64,000 bases of DNA from Mytilisepta virgata (GCA_028015205.1 CM051518.1:34066001-34130000); one strand, 5' to 3'. Positions 47,712 through 61,080 are shown, counted from the stretch's first letter. Program-made: numbers and translations. The notes: generated by a model not told the origin, from the letters alone.

Positions 47712-49735
47712 AGCTCACCTGGCCTATAGGCGATGTGAGCATATGTCATCACTTTGTGTCCGTCATTTTGTGCCCGGAGTTCCTTGTCCATTGTCCCTCA
47801 TCTACATGTATAAACATTTCACATTCTCCCCTGAAACCAAACTTTGTAGGAATGATGTATGGAAGGACCTCTATAAACGATCTGCCATTGGTTCCAGTTG
47901 GATGAACAACATGGTCCCCAGAGGCCATCTACAGTTTTCAAAAATTTTCTCCTCTGAAACTACATTATGAAGTGTTTTGAAACTTTGCAGGATTGATGAC
48001 AAGAATGCCCTCTACAAATAATCCACTTAAGGTTGAGATTCATCTGCTCCGCTGAAGACTGTCGATTGCTCAGGAACTAATGGGCAGAATTGGAACCAAA
48101 GTTGACAGGAATGATGTAAGGAAGGACCTCCACCAACTCTCAAGCTTTGGTTCCAGTTGAATGAACAACATGGCGGCCAGAAGCCATTTTGATTTTTATT
48201 GGCCAATTTTCAAAAATCTTGTCTGAAACTACATTATGAAATGTTTTGGAACTTTGAAGGATTAATGACAACAATACCCTCTACAAAAGATCCAGTTTTT
48301 AGCTCATCTGACCTTAAGGGTCCGTTTTCGTCGTCGTTGTAAACTTTCCTTTAAAGATCTTCTGCTCTGAAACCACTGGGCCAATTGGAACAAAATCGAC
48401 CATCCAAGGTGGCAGCCAGAGCTGAACAAAGTTTAACATATGACCCTGTGGGAAATTTACTTAAAGATCTTCTTATCTGAAACCACTTGGCCAGTTGGGA
48501 CAAAACATAGCAGCAATGGTCCTCAGGTGGTCAAAATTATATCCTTTGATCCCACCCGTCATCCAAGATGGCTGCCACAGCCTAACAGTGTTTAACAGGA
48601 CAATATTGGAAAAATCGCTGAAAGATTTCTTGTTTGGAACAAGTGAGCTAGTTGCAACTTGACAGAAATGTTCCAGGCTGCCAGTCAAGACATACTCTAG
48701 GTGAGCGATTCAGGCTCCTGGTATCTAGTTGTTGAGATTCATCCAATCAACCAACGGCTGCGGTTGTTCAAGGTTTCCATTGAATCCATGTGGGAAATGG
48801 TTTATTTTGTCATTTGCTCAGGAAGTGATGGGCAGATTGTAACAAAAGTTGACAAGAATGATGTATAGATGGACCTCTACCATCTCTATACCTTTGGTTC
48901 CGATTGGATGAATAATATGGCTGCCAGGGCCCATATTTGATTTTGATTAGCAAATTTTCAAAAATCTTCAAAAATCTTCCCTGAAACAATATTTGTATCT
49001 GTCCTTCCATATGAGATTCCTGTCAACTTTGATTGCAGTCTGTCAATTAGTTCCTGAGCAAACGACAAAAAAGTCTTTTCCCATATTGATTTAATGGAAA
49101 CTTTGAACAGCCGCAGCCATCGGTTGATCAGATGAATCTCAACAAAAAGTGGATTGTTTGTAGAGGGTACTGTCGTCATCAAACCTGTAGAGTTCCAAAA
49201 CATTTCATAATGTGGTTTCGGATGAGATTTTTGAAAATTGGTCAATCAAAATCAAAGATGGCCCCATGGCAGCCAAATTGTTTATTCAACCGGAACCAAT
49301 GGCAGAAAGTTGGTAGAGGTCCTTCCATAAATCATTCCTGTAAAATTTGGTTACACTCTGCCCATTAATTACTGAGCAAATGAAAAAACAAACCGTTTCC
49401 CATATGGATTCAATGGAAACTTTGAAAATGCGCAGCCGTATGTTGAGTAGATGTCTCTCAACAAAAAGTGGATCGTTTGTAGAGGGTATATTTATCATCA
49501 ATCCTGCAAAGTTTCAAAACATTTCGTAATGTAGTTTCAGAGGAGAAGATTTCAATGGTGGCCTACTGAACGACATTGTTATTTATTGGACATGTCATGG
49601 TAAACGAATTTACGTGAATTTCCCATAGGTTCCTATGTTTAACCAAGTACGTGTTGGATGGCGGGTAAGGTCTTCAGATATACTTATGAAAGAGGAAGAC
49701 CTAAGGACCATTACTGCCATTGCGCCATGTGAGCT
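47712..49735. mobile_element. AGCTCACC-family composite with inverted left ends at both sides (copy 9)
   Basis: A left hairpin tip is at 47712 (AGCTCACCTGGCC), and an inverted one ends at 49735 (GCGCCATGTGAGCT). Units with CTCTACAAATAATCCACTT and GTTGAGATTCATC read forward in the left half and inverted in the right half (about 48985-49560), giving a large imperfect palindrome. A smaller element is nested at 48301-48728. Confidence 0.6.
48301..48728 (+). mobile_element. AGCTCACC-family element nested in another copy (copy 10, 428 bp)
   Basis: Left tip AGCTCATCTGACC, one to two ~170-bp units, right end AGGTGAGCG ... CAGGCTCCTG, ending ATCTAG. It interrupts the host unit between a T run and TGTTGAGATTCATC. 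The uninterrupted unit elsewhere reads CCACTTTTTGTTGAG, which fits insertion between two Ts. Confidence 0.75.
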
Positions 49736-50070
49736 AAAAATGGACTTAATTGCGAATGTGTGACACAAGTCATTCAAGCGTCCAATTGAGATTAAGGCTG
49801 ATTGGCAGGTGTCAGAATGGCATTTACACACCAAAACCTATCTATAGACCAAATATGGTGGATCTATGAATTACAGTTGCTGAGAAATGAACTTCGACGA
49901 GAAAATTGTTTGCAAGTCACTCAAGCATGAAAATGAGATCTTTCCGAAGACAGGTGTCAGTCTTGCATGAACCCACCAAGATTTATAAAATAATGTGGGC
50001 CAAGCTATTAAAGTTGCTGAAAAAAAGGATTTAATCACGAAAAGGTGACGCAGGCGAGACAAAAACCAGA
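49736..50070 (+). repeat. Dispersed ~145-bp-unit repeat, short copy
   Basis: Phrases TGTGACACAAGTCATTCAAGC, CAGGTGTCAGAATGGCAT and TATAGACCAAATATGGTGG are shared with 57230-58240. About two units. 50071-50998 after it shows nothing recognisable. Confidence 0.65.
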
Positions 50071-50998
50071 ATTTAAAGATTATCACAAACCTTTAACATG
50101 TATTTGTTACAGGAAATTCTGAAAAATGATGGCACAAAACGATATTAACTTTTTTACTTTTGCAGTATCATGAATATGGAATAAAGATTTACAGATACAT
50201 GTCGAACATTTGATTAAATTAAATTCACTTCTTTAATGATAACTTCCAATCGATTATTCCCTGACATAATTTATAAATAAAGGGCTTCGCTAATCGCAGC
50301 ATGATACGACCTCAAGATATCCACATGTAAAGAAACTCAATGTGGACACACAAATTATTATGAAATACCAAATAAAGTGTTGGATAATATAATATACCAT
50401 GCACATTACACAGAAATATTGGAACTACCACAAAACCATTGCTTATTTGGAGGAAATCTTTTGCCAGAGTAATGGAATCACTCTTTTAGATAAATTAAAA
50501 GAAAAAAATCCCACTGAAATCGGATGAAAAATTTAAAAAATATGGAGTCCTGCAAAATGGCTGTTTACCCTTTAATCCCTATTATCCCTGCAACGACAAA
50601 AGTTACACAAAAATGCCTGGAGTAACTTTTACTGTATTTCTTTTGACCTTTTTTTTTAAATCATCAAAATTGGATAAGAAATAAAAAAAAGTTTCGAAAA
50701 TTAAGGTGTGTCCCATTTTCGGCCCCATATATATCGAAAATGGTAAGAGATAGTGAAAAACTGATATTAACGACGTTTTTCTATTTTCAGCAAAGAACAT
50801 TAAAAACAAACAAAAAATCGTAAAAATCGGACAACAATTTAAAAAGTTACACCAAAATTATCAAAAAAAAACCCTTAATGACCCCTAGAAAAAACCGGAA
50901 GGGCTAGATTTCCCAAAATCAATCCCAACGTGAGTTCTTATGGGAGACCATTGTGGTAAAATATTATAAGAATATTATGTTTATTTGAACAAAAATTA

Positions 50999-51094
50999 AT
51001 GAGCGGCAACCTAACTGTCTACGACGAAGACCGGCTCATACTAAATATTTGCTGTCGTATAATAAGAGAATTCGTTAAAAATGGGTCAAACAAA
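50999..51094 (+). CDS. Likely first coding exon of an unidentified gene
   Basis: ATG 50999 opens 32 codons (MSGNLTVYDEDRLILN, then CCRIIREFVKNG) ending exactly at a consensus donor, AAA-GTAAGT, at 51094/51095. The composition is protein-like and richer in GC than its surroundings; after the donor the frame becomes AT-rich and hydrophobic. I do not recognise the protein and could not connect a following exon, so the gene would overlap or enclose the minus-strand Costars genes or end beyond the window. 51095-52103 shows nothing else. Confidence 0.5.
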
Positions 51095-52103
51095 GTAAGT
51101 ATCCCAAACCTACAAGTCATGCTTACCCTTCTTGGGCAGTTGATTTCAATCTCGGTTTACTGTTTCAAACTGATTTTACTTTATCTTTTTTTGCTATATT
51201 TTCTCTCTATCCAGTATATACGTTGCTTTCTTTTGTTGAATTTGTTCTTTTACTGTGAATACTTGCTTTACCAGCTTAATATTTGATCATTGCACAATTG
51301 AAATGTTTTAAAACATAAAAATATATAATGGGAAACATGTGATATAAACTATATATTATATACAACGTTCTTAATTTTATTCACAATATAAGTTAATATT
51401 ACATTAAAGATAAAATTTATTTTCATGAAATCTCCAAAAATTTATACAAGATACAAGAAACTTGTTTAACTTGCTGTATTTTATGCATAGAAGAACAATA
51501 CAAACCAAAAGAAAACTATCTTTTTGCATTATTAAACACATATGATACATGTAAATTGTTAAAGCCAATTGTCTAACCATATTATTATATGCACTGTGAA
51601 CGTGAAAAACTAAAAGATGTAAAATAATGGAACATATTCGAGTTTTACCTAAGAATAAAGGACCATTTTAAATTTTAAACACCAAAACGCGGTTCCCGAA
51701 AATCTAACTATTTTGCCAAATTGTGCCTTTTCGTTATGGAATTATTGTGGTCATAACCAATTCTGCTGCACGTTTCAGAAAAAAAACTGATCCAATTTCA
51801 AAAATTGTTTACCTTTTAGCGACATGCATGTGCTTTTAAAGGTTACAAAAAAAAACAGACAAAATATAACTGGATGTGAAAACTGTTTTACGGTCGAACT
51901 TATCAAATAATATAAAGAATTTCCCCCAAAACGATGGTTTTATTTTCATCAAAGGAGTAGGGCAAAATAGACGTTAAAGGCTCGACTCCTTTTATGAACA
52001 AATAATCGATTTATAAATAAAGTACACGCAAAAAATTAAATTGCGTTGTTGAAAGGGGAATAATTTGAACCTGGTGTTTACTGTTAACTTGTTAACTGTA
52101 ATC

Positions 52104-55100
52104 CTATTCAAATTCATCGGGTAAAGAGATCAAGCGTATGATTTCATCTTCATCCTGTCTCTGATATAGCATTTCACCGTTAAAATGTAATAATCCACGT
52201 TTCCTGGCTCTGATCAGAATACCTACAACTTTGTTAGATATAGGAACATATGTATGGAAAAGTTTTCTAAACGTTATTGTTGTTGTCCCGTCGGCTTGTT
52301 TTTCTCCATTCTCCTCAATTATTTTACAGAGCTCTCCTATTTCTTTTACCACGTGTTTATATGCTTTGATCCCTCGTTTTTCTGTTTTAGATCCTTTAGG
52401 TGGACGTCCATATTCTGGGTGGTTTCTATCTAACACAACTCGAATGGCAGGCCCTTTCCATTCTTTGTCAGGATTAATCATCATTTTTTCAAAATGGTCA
52501 TCTTCAAGTTTTTGCCACATGGCAGCACGATTTGCAACACCTCTATCATAGATATATTGTGTCATCTCTTTAGGGTCAACCTGTATAAATTGATATCAGT
52601 TTGTTATTATTTGGTGTTGTGTTTTCCACATAGACACAAATTAAATATTTCTCGGAAAATAGTTTTTTTTAATCATTAATTTCTATGGACCTGTTTAATT
52701 TATGCTTAATTATACACTTCAGATTTTTTTTGTGAAAATTTTCTGTATAAGGATAAAATGACAGTATACGTGTACCTGATTTTTCATTTGCCGAATTTGA
52801 CCTGGTGTCTTCCAATCTCTCTTGATGCCAGATGGTGTGCTTATGACCGCTTCTTTACTATCATCTTCTTTATGTTGCCAATAAGCAGCTCTACCACTAA
52901 CTTTGCTTGTGAGGACGAAGTCATTTCTCTTGCGGTCGGTTTTTGATAAGATTCGTTCACTTCCACAATTAATTTTCCAAGATGAGTCATCTCTCCTGTT
53001 TCCAATGCCGTTACTATAACAACCATCTCCATCATATGCTCTCATATGCCCAAGACGGTCGTTCTTGACAGAAAGATCATCAAGTCCTCTAACACACTCG
53101 TCATGAACAGTGCTTACATTATTGCTGTTTATGAGATCTTGGCTTTTATGAACATCAGTGATTCTCTGTTGTGGAACTCTTCTTTCCTGAACCATAGTAT
53201 GTGTTGCATAGACAAAGTCATCATATGCCTTGTCAGAATCCTGAAATGACACAAAACAGCAGTCTATATCTTATCATTAAATAATCAACATAATAGTTAA
53301 ACATGAATAAATTTAAAGCTCCGGATCTGAGACTGTAAACACAGCTGCAAGTTCCAACTATCTATATGTAACTGAAGGTTGTTTTGTCAAACATTTCCAC
53401 AGGAATTTTGTATCAGTAATAATTTTTTGTTATGGCAATCATGTTGTACGACGGGTTAAATGTTGTTTATATTCGTCCAAAGTTGCTTCGGATCAAGCTT
53501 CACTTCATTTGGCCTAGGAGACATTTTCATTTTTTTGCCAACCAAAAACTAAAACAGCATAGAAAACCTCCATAGAAACATAATAAATCGTCAGTCTATT
53601 AGTTCAAAAAGTTCCACAAAAGAGTGTTTACAAATCCGACCAATCAGTTATTGTTCATCAAATCTTTAAAGATGAATTACTGTAAACCGGGAAAATTTCG
53701 CTGTCTTAAGTTCGATATTCCTGGTCAGTAAATAGGGATAAAATACTGAAATAATGGTTTTATTTTCGAGTTTCATAACTCTCCCCGCAAATAGCGAAAA
53801 TAAAACTGTCTCGAATTTTTCCCGGTTTACAGTATTTTGTGATACTCCTTTGACTCCCTTTGTATATTTTATCAATAATAACTCATAAGCAGTGCTAGAC
53901 AATATTTGTGGAAAGACTAAAAAACAACCAAAAGGTTGTACAGCTTATGGTTTTTACATTGAGAATAATACATGGTAAAATCTGTATCGCATGCTTTATC
54001 AACCCGAGAAACCAATATCAGCCAGAGTATACACTTTAACATATATCTAAACAGAGGACTTCAAATTTTCCAAATTAAAGTCTACTGCCACAAATGAAAT
54101 TGATTGGGGAAAATATAGGGGGGGGATTTGAAAAAAAAGACAAATAATCGGGAAAAAAAATTGAACAACATTTGTTTTTTTTAAATTTGACACCCTCCCC
54201 TAAAAAAAATTTCACCCGCCCCCAAAAAAAATACAAAAATAATAAAATTGAAAAAAAAATTGAAAAAGCTAGGTGATAAAGGATAATCCATGCGATAAAG
54301 GGTATGACGTCATAGACGTCAGATACGGACCAACAACATGGGCTTTATCGTATATTCAAAACTCCTGTATTTAGTATCAAATATGTGATAAATAGAGAAT
54401 AATACATGGTAAAATCTGTATCACATGCTGTATCAACCCGAGAAACCAATATCAGCCAGAGGGCCTTGGCCCGAGGGCTGATATTGGTCGAGGTTGATAC
54501 AGCATGTGATACAGATTTTAACATGTATTATACACTTTATCATATATTTAAACAGAGGACTTCAAATTTTCCAAATTAAAGTCTACTGCTACAAATAAAT
54601 TGATTGGGGAAAATATTTTGCGAAATAAAAAATAAAAAAAATAGGGGGGGTTGAAAAAGAGTCAAATAATCGGGAAAAAATTTGAACATTTGTTTTTTTT
54701 TAAATTTACCCCCCCCCCAAAAAAAAAAAAAAATCTCGCCCCCCTCAAAAAAAAAACGAATAACAAAAAAAAAAAAAAGTAAAATGGAAAAAAAATGAAA
54801 AAAGCTTTGTGATAAAGGGGTGTGATAAAGGGTAGACATGCGATAAAGGGGTGTGATAAAGGGTGCTCATCAAAGTTGAGCGATACGGATTAAACAGCAG
54901 GCTATTTATCAAATATTCAAAACTACTGTATTTACTACTAAATATATGATCAATATATTTATCATATATTTAGTAGTAAATACAGTAGTTTTGCATATTT
55001 GATAAATAGCCTGCTGTTTAATCCGTATCGCTCAACTTTGATGCGCACCCTTTATCACACCCCTTTATCGCATGTCTACCCTTTATCACATTGCTTACCC

Positions 55101-56701
55101 TTTATCACATAGCTTTTTTTCATTTTTTTTCAATTTTACTTTTTTTTTATTTTTTATTTTTTTTTCGTTATTTGGGGGGTTTTTTTTGGGGGGGGGGCGA
55201 AATTATTTTTTTGAGGGGGGTAAATTTAAAAAAAAACAAATGCTCAAATTTTTTCCAAATTATTTGACTTTTTTTCACCCCCCCCCCCCCCCCCCCTATT
55301 TTTTTATTTTTTATTTCACAAAATATTTTCCCCAATCAATTTCATTTGTAGCAGTAGACTTTAATTTGGAAAATTTGAAGTCCTCTGTTTAAATATATGA
55401 TAAAGTGTATAATACATGTTAAAATCTGTATCACATGCTGTATTAACCTCGACCAATATCAGCCCTCGCGCCAAGGCCCTCTGGCTGATATTGGTTTCTC
55501 GGGTTGACACAGCATGTGATACAGATTTTACCATGTATTATTCTCTATGTAACTACCGGAAGTGAATAAACCATATTTGCACACCCTGAGTTAATAGCCC
55601 ATCATTCAAGTGTTATTCCAAATCAGTTCGTCCGAACATACGTGATTAAATATGATTCAAATGACCTAATCCATAACGGACCGGGTAGAAGATTGGGACG
55701 ATACCCAGTCCGATATCGTATATATCATGCATTAATCGGTAATTATTACACCCTATTTTCCATATTAGTCAAGGGATGCTATCGGGACTGATATGGAAAA
55801 TGGGCCATCATAAACTGTTTATAATATATTTCCAGTGTGACCAACAAAAAATTACCAGTGACCTACAAATTTTTCCAATAATCTGCCCTGAGCAGTGCTG
55901 AAATATGTCAAGGTGATACGGTTCATTGAATACTGATGTGGGTGTTTTGCCCCGCGGGTCTGATATGGTAAGTTCACTTTCGACCGTATCATGTGGGCAA
56001 AACTACATATATCAAAGCGAAATACATGTACATGATAAAAAATAACCGAAAAAGTTAAAGCTAAAATTAAGGAATGAAGGAAAGATACCCCTTAGTTTCA
56101 AGAAGAGAAAACAACGTTATACGCTTTTCAGTGAGTATATGATATTAAAATTACTTGGGATATTTTGGTTATTCATTATTTCACTAACTACAGAAATTGA
56201 AACGACAGATATTCGTGTATTTCTTTTCCTTTCGTGATCCTTCATTCTTTCGTTTCATACGTCAACCCCCTGGGATCTTGAAGTGTATGATTTCGTACAG
56301 GGATCTTAAACGGTATGATTTCGCAAATACTTAAACGCATTCAATATATTTAGATATCTGTTTGTACTGAAAAGTCTTTGCACAATGACAATTCTTCGAA
56401 GTTCACTAACCTTAACGCGCAGTAAAAAGCTATATACCGTATATAGTAAGACTATTTCATTTATTCAATTATTTCGTGTCTTTTAGTTTGAACAGGATAT
56501 AAATTTCAATGAATCCACTTGCCATTAATATATAATAAAGAACCATACATCTTCGACGTCGTCCTGTGCAGAAAGAATATTGAAATCTTTTAGATATCCT
56601 GTACTTTTAGGGCGTGGCATAGTAGCTTTATTTCTTCTAAGTTGCAATGTTGACTTGTTAGAAAGAGCTTCCTCGGTTAAACCGGTCTGGAATAGTTCCA
56701 T
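52104..56701 (-). CDS. ABRA/STARS-like protein with C-terminal Costars domain, 364 aa
   Basis: Three coding exons, all phase 0: 56701-56549 (ATG 56701, 51 codons), 53240-52776 (155) and 52580-52104 (158 plus stop). An acceptor AG just before the first coding exon (exon start 56705) implies an upstream non-coding exon. Family knowledge: ABRA (STARS) proteins bind actin and activate Rho/SRF signalling in muscle; the Costars domain is the actin-binding winged-helix part. Here it spans residues ~264-357, with GRPPKGSKTEKRG, ITFRKLFHTY, KVVGILIRARKRGLL and GEMLYQRQDEDE. Two W-Q helices precede it (AAYWQHKEDDS and AAMWQKLEDDH). The length is close to vertebrate ABRA (about 380 aa). The N-terminal half is basic and probably disordered. 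Intron 2 contains a large palindrome. Confidence 0.9.
53960..54392. repeat. Single unit of the palindrome family, truncated
   Basis: It starts GAGAATAATACATGG and runs through ACCCGAGAAACCAATATC, AGAGGACTTCAAATTTTCC and GATTGGGGAAAATAT, ending at a second GAGAATAATACATGG. It is a shorter direct relative of the two palindrome arms that follow. Confidence 0.8.
54393..55547. repeat. ~1.15-kb palindrome (two ~0.57-kb inverted arms, 10-nt loop)
   Basis: The left arm 54393-54950 and right arm 54961-55547 are inverse copies around the loop CAATATATTT. The outermost ~120 bp of each arm is itself a hairpin (ACATGGTAAAATCTGTATC ... CCAATATCAGCC, inverted GGCTGATATTGG ... GATACAGATTTTAACATG). Arms also contain long A/T and C/G runs, where most arm differences lie. 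It lies in intron 2 of the ABRA-like gene. Confidence 0.88.
55548..56548. other. Intron sequence, nothing recognised
   Basis: Remainder of the intron between the first and second coding exons of the ABRA-like gene. I see no further feature. Confidence 0.5.
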
Positions 56702-57229
56702 ATCTCTGTTAAAGAAGAAAAAGAAATATATTTTCGTAATGAAACTCAAATAAAATTATTTCTCATTTCTATTGTATATAGTATAGAACTATATTGGAAA
56801 TAAGTAATGATTATGTGATAAAAAAAATCGGTCCTAATGCATACTATCAGCCTGTTTGACTCATACCAATAGTCATGATAGTCTTATGTTAAAATTATCA
56901 AGATTGAAGTGAATAATTCAACAACAAAAAAGTTGAAAATTCCAAGAATGAATTTGGTAATTCCAGAATTAAAGTTGGTAAATAGCAAGGCAAAAGTTGA
57001 TAAATCCAAGAAAACAGTTGGAATTTCTCGGTGAATTTCTAAGATTTAAGTCCTAGATAAAAGTTGTAATTGTCATAACAAAGGTCACTGTGAAGAATAA
57101 AAACAAACAAATTGAACCAAGTACTCTTCCATGTTTTCAAACAAATGCACAAATGCTTCAGATTTTCCATGCACAAGAGCTGACATTCCGTTTTATGCGT
57201 GCGATTCACTAATTGATTTTTATGAAAAA

Positions 57230-58240
57230 TATGACGTCACCATAATTAAACGTGCATACCAACACAAAAATATCAATATACCAAAAATGGTGGGTATAAG
57301 TACTAAGTAAATGGAATGAGAAATTTGATTAGAGTCACTCGAGTTTGAAATTGCGGTCAACGTCAGGTGACATGTGATGGACTGACACCTGTTTGCCAAT
57401 AAGTATCTACAAACCATATATGGTGGATATAGGTATTACAGCTACAAAAAAATTGACTTAATCATGAAAATGTGACACAAGTCACTCAAGTGTAAAATTT
57501 AGGTCAAGGCCTCAGACGGGCATGTGCCCACCGAGAACCATCTTTAGACTAAATATGTTGGTCTATAGACTAAATATGGTAGAACAGTTGCTTAGAAATG
57601 GACTGAATTGCGAAAATGTTACACAAGTCACTCATGTGTGAAAAAAGAGGTCAAAGTTAGGTGACAGATAACATAATGGTATATATCCACTTAAAACTTC
57701 TATAGGTGAAATACTGTAGGTCTACTTTTACACTTGCTGAGAAATAGACTCAATTGTGAATCAAGTCACTCAAGCATAAAATTCGCGTCAAGGTCGAGTA
57801 ACAGGTGTCAGACTGGCATATAACTACCAAGAATTATTTATAGGCTAAATATGGTGGGTCTAGGTATTATAGTTGCTGAGAAACTGACTTAATCTTGAAA
57901 ATGTGACACAAGTCACTCAAGCATGAAATTGAGGTCAAGGTCTGGAGACAGACTGGCATGTACCCACCATGAACTATCTATGGATTAAACATGGTGGGTC
58001 TAGGTATTACAGTTGAGAAATGGACCTATAAATCACAAAAATGTGACGCAGATTTTACAAATGGTATGAAACCATTGAAAACGAGGTCCAGATCATGCAC
58101 AAGACAAGTATACAGCTGCAAAGTATACATAATAATGTTTTTGTGAACCAAAGATCCTATGTGTAAGTATTATGTGCAAAGTTATTAAGGCTTTGCCGCC
58201 GGAAAGCAAATACATTGTACCTATATCTTGCCTTTCGCGA
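57230..58240 (+). repeat. Dispersed ~145-bp-unit repeat, about five units
   Basis: CACAAGTCACTCAAG-type phrases recur near 57476, 57620, 57760 and 57908, with GGTGGGTCTAGGTATTACAG between. After the last unit a hairpin CCGGAAAGCAA ... TTGCCTTTCG and GCAGGCGAGACA close the block; GCAGGCGAGACA also closes the shorter copy at 50049. Non-coding. Confidence 0.7.
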
Positions 58241-61080
58241 TTTCGTTGCAGGCGAGACATAAATAAAAATTTTCTCCTCTGCTCGGAGCTTGACCGTCAT
58301 CTTATATTTTAGTTTTGCATGCCCTGAGAATGCATTCGATCCTGTCCTTCAATTGCAATGCTTTATACGTTTATAATAAGAAAGCACATGCTGTTGTCAA
58401 ATCATATCACGAACTTGAGGCCTTTTCTTACGGGTTGTTCTTGAAACAGGACTGTTCTGCGGAAATCATTGGAGGATCCACATTATATCCCGACGAAAAG
58501 TTCCATCCATGTTTCATTTTGTTGAAAATCCTAACGAAAATATATAAACTAGCAGATAAAATTTCTTTGCTGATTACATTTATCATATAATTATACTGCA
58601 CCAGTAATCTACGGGGTGGGGGGGGCGGGGTGGAAGGCGACAATCTATAGTTTGATCAAAACACAGATGTGAAACAAAAAAGAACCCAATACATATAGAT
58701 CATTCTTAATATGTTTTTACCTGGGTACGAGCAGACAAGGAGTTTGTGATCGAGTAAATATACCCTATGTAGCATACAGATTATGAATTTTATCACAGAC
58801 CTTGTCACTTCCAAATGGACAAAAGAGCACATAAAGTAAGTAATTTTAGCCATGCTGCGGTTGTGTAAATTGTACCCTCTTACAAGAAAGGACCTTCGAA
58901 CAGTGTGAAAAATTAAGTTAATCTCATAAATGAAAAATCAGTCAAATTAATTCTAAAACCTTTTTCCAGTCTTCATTGTTCTTGTTCAGTCTGTACTTTA
59001 GAACGACCTTAAATAGAAATGAATTACAATGCTTAAGATTACATAGATAGAAAAACATCCTTTTTTAAAAACCAATAAAATGCTATTGGTGCCTACAAAA
59101 TGTTTTCTAATAATACTTATTGTATTTTTTAGGAACAACGACTAATGAATCGCTTCAGTTATGGCTGGCTGTTTGTTGATTCCAGAAACAAGGTGTGTTT
59201 ACCATGTAATCTGGTAATGTACCGAATGTCCGAAATCAACTTTCACACGTTTTAAAAAGTCCACCTGCTCAAACTTTCTGAGCAGGCACAACCATATTCA
59301 CACGGACGATATGTAAAGTACGAATATTAATCGTACAAGATCTTTGTTTCACGAATACAGACTTTAAACATGGTTAGGAACATGACACAGAACATAACAT
59401 ATAACAACGTTTTTGCTCTGTTGCCCTCGCTGTTGTAAAGGCATTACATATATAGATTCAGAATGGAATTAAGAAATTCGTGATGACAACTAAATAAATA
59501 TCTACGATGCTTAGGTGGCCTTTTCTGGAAGAGATTCGTGTACATCAAAGATGTTAAGTCAAGAAAAGCAGAGTAGTTGGTATTACACTACCACATATCA
59601 ATAGGTGAACAATGGGAGTGAGAATTGATACATTATTTTGCTTTGAGAGATGGACATAATTTTATGCCATAAAAATAGGAAAATAAGGGGGAAAATCACT
59701 TTGACTATATACAAATGCACTTTCAGCCGCTCAAGTCATGAATTTTACATTGACAGAAAGCAGTCATGTACTAGATTTAGAAAAAAAAATATGAAATCCA
59801 ACTAAAATTTTATCCGTCCAAATCTCGAAAGGTTGAAAAACCAAGATGACCTGAAGAAACTAATATACATCAACTGAATGTAATTAAAGTAAGCGTACAT
59901 TCGGAAGGCTATAAAGCAGGAAACGAAAGCTTGAGCTGCATCAATCTTGTTTTGAGATGACATCAACGTGTAGAATTTAAAAACAGGACTATTAGATTGG
60001 TCTAGTAATTTCTATCAAAAAGACCTCAAAACGAATTTCCCAAAAAGGTTCTATGTAAAACTAAGGCGGTCAAACTTCAGCTGTATCTGCCATCCTACGG
60101 ATCACCAGCGGATACTATACAGAAAGAACAGAACTTTAGGACATTTGGGGACAGCTTTGGTGATAGTTGGTATTAAATGAATTTACCGACGGTGTCGAAT
60201 TTGGCTGCGGTGGCCATCTTGATTAGAATGCGGTAAACGAATACAATTCTGAAAGGGGAATATATTTGCTTCATTTGTTTCACTGTCGAATAAATTTTCG
60301 AATAGGGACTTTTGTTTAATTTAGTTTAGTGGCGGTCTTTATAGGTATGCTTTACCGTAGTTGAAAGAGAGACAACTTAGCTCTAGGGAACATTGTTGCA
60401 AACTTTAGTTCAAATTTAATCAGGGGTTCAGACGAGAAGCTAGGTCTTCAAGAGAATTTTAAGTTCGCATAGGCTCTCGTGTTAAACTTATTTTAGCTGT
60501 TGCGGCTATATCTTGGTTGGTGGGATACAATTCTGAAAGATGACACGAGTTAGAAAAATAACTAAGTAGGCGTTGAACAAGGATATTATCTGATATAATT
60601 CTAAATGATAACTTTATAATATGCTGTTTTTTTCAAATTTAATGTTGAATTTAGAAACGACGGACGATCAGTGATGGCAATGGAATTCTTTGGTCGTGTA
60701 GACATGTGGTAGAGCTTAAAATCTTTTGGAATTTTACTGAATAACATTAAACAGAAAAATGCCAATGAAAGTCTTCTCCAAAATAATAATAAAATGTACA
60801 AATCTAGTATCATAGATCATTTTAGTCCTTTAAATCGACAAGATACGGTGATAGAGAGAAATCCATCGTAACCCCACTTAAATGAAGCGCTAAGCAAGTC
60901 AGGTGAATGCATATTTTTGATAAATCTGCAGTGATCAGATGATCAACATTTCCAACACCGGTATCAATCTATACGTCGATATAGTGATAAAAAACGAAAC
61001 TATTCCATATAAACTGCCAATTTTAATATTCTTACATATGGATTAGGAAAGATCCACGTTAATAAATGTCAGTCAATGAA
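58241..61080. other. Intergenic, no supported gene
   Basis: 58315-58590 (+) has a 91-codon ORF with fairly even codon use but no recognisable motif and no good splice or initiation context. 60655-60690 has a fragment of the AGCTCACC-family leader (GACGGACGATCAGTGATGGCAAT). Nothing else is named. Confidence 0.5.

Noticed and set aside
54576..55392. ORFs rich in Phe, Lys and Gly in the palindrome arms
   Set aside because: They come from long A/T and C/G homopolymer runs and mirror each other across the palindrome.
58315..58590. 91-codon + strand ORF
   Set aside because: No motif, no splice or initiation support, and the tail is hydrophobic low-complexity.
59133..59176. Possible terminal exon (acceptor, then TTNESLQLWLAVC and stop)
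   Set aside because: Too short and unconnected; no recognised protein.
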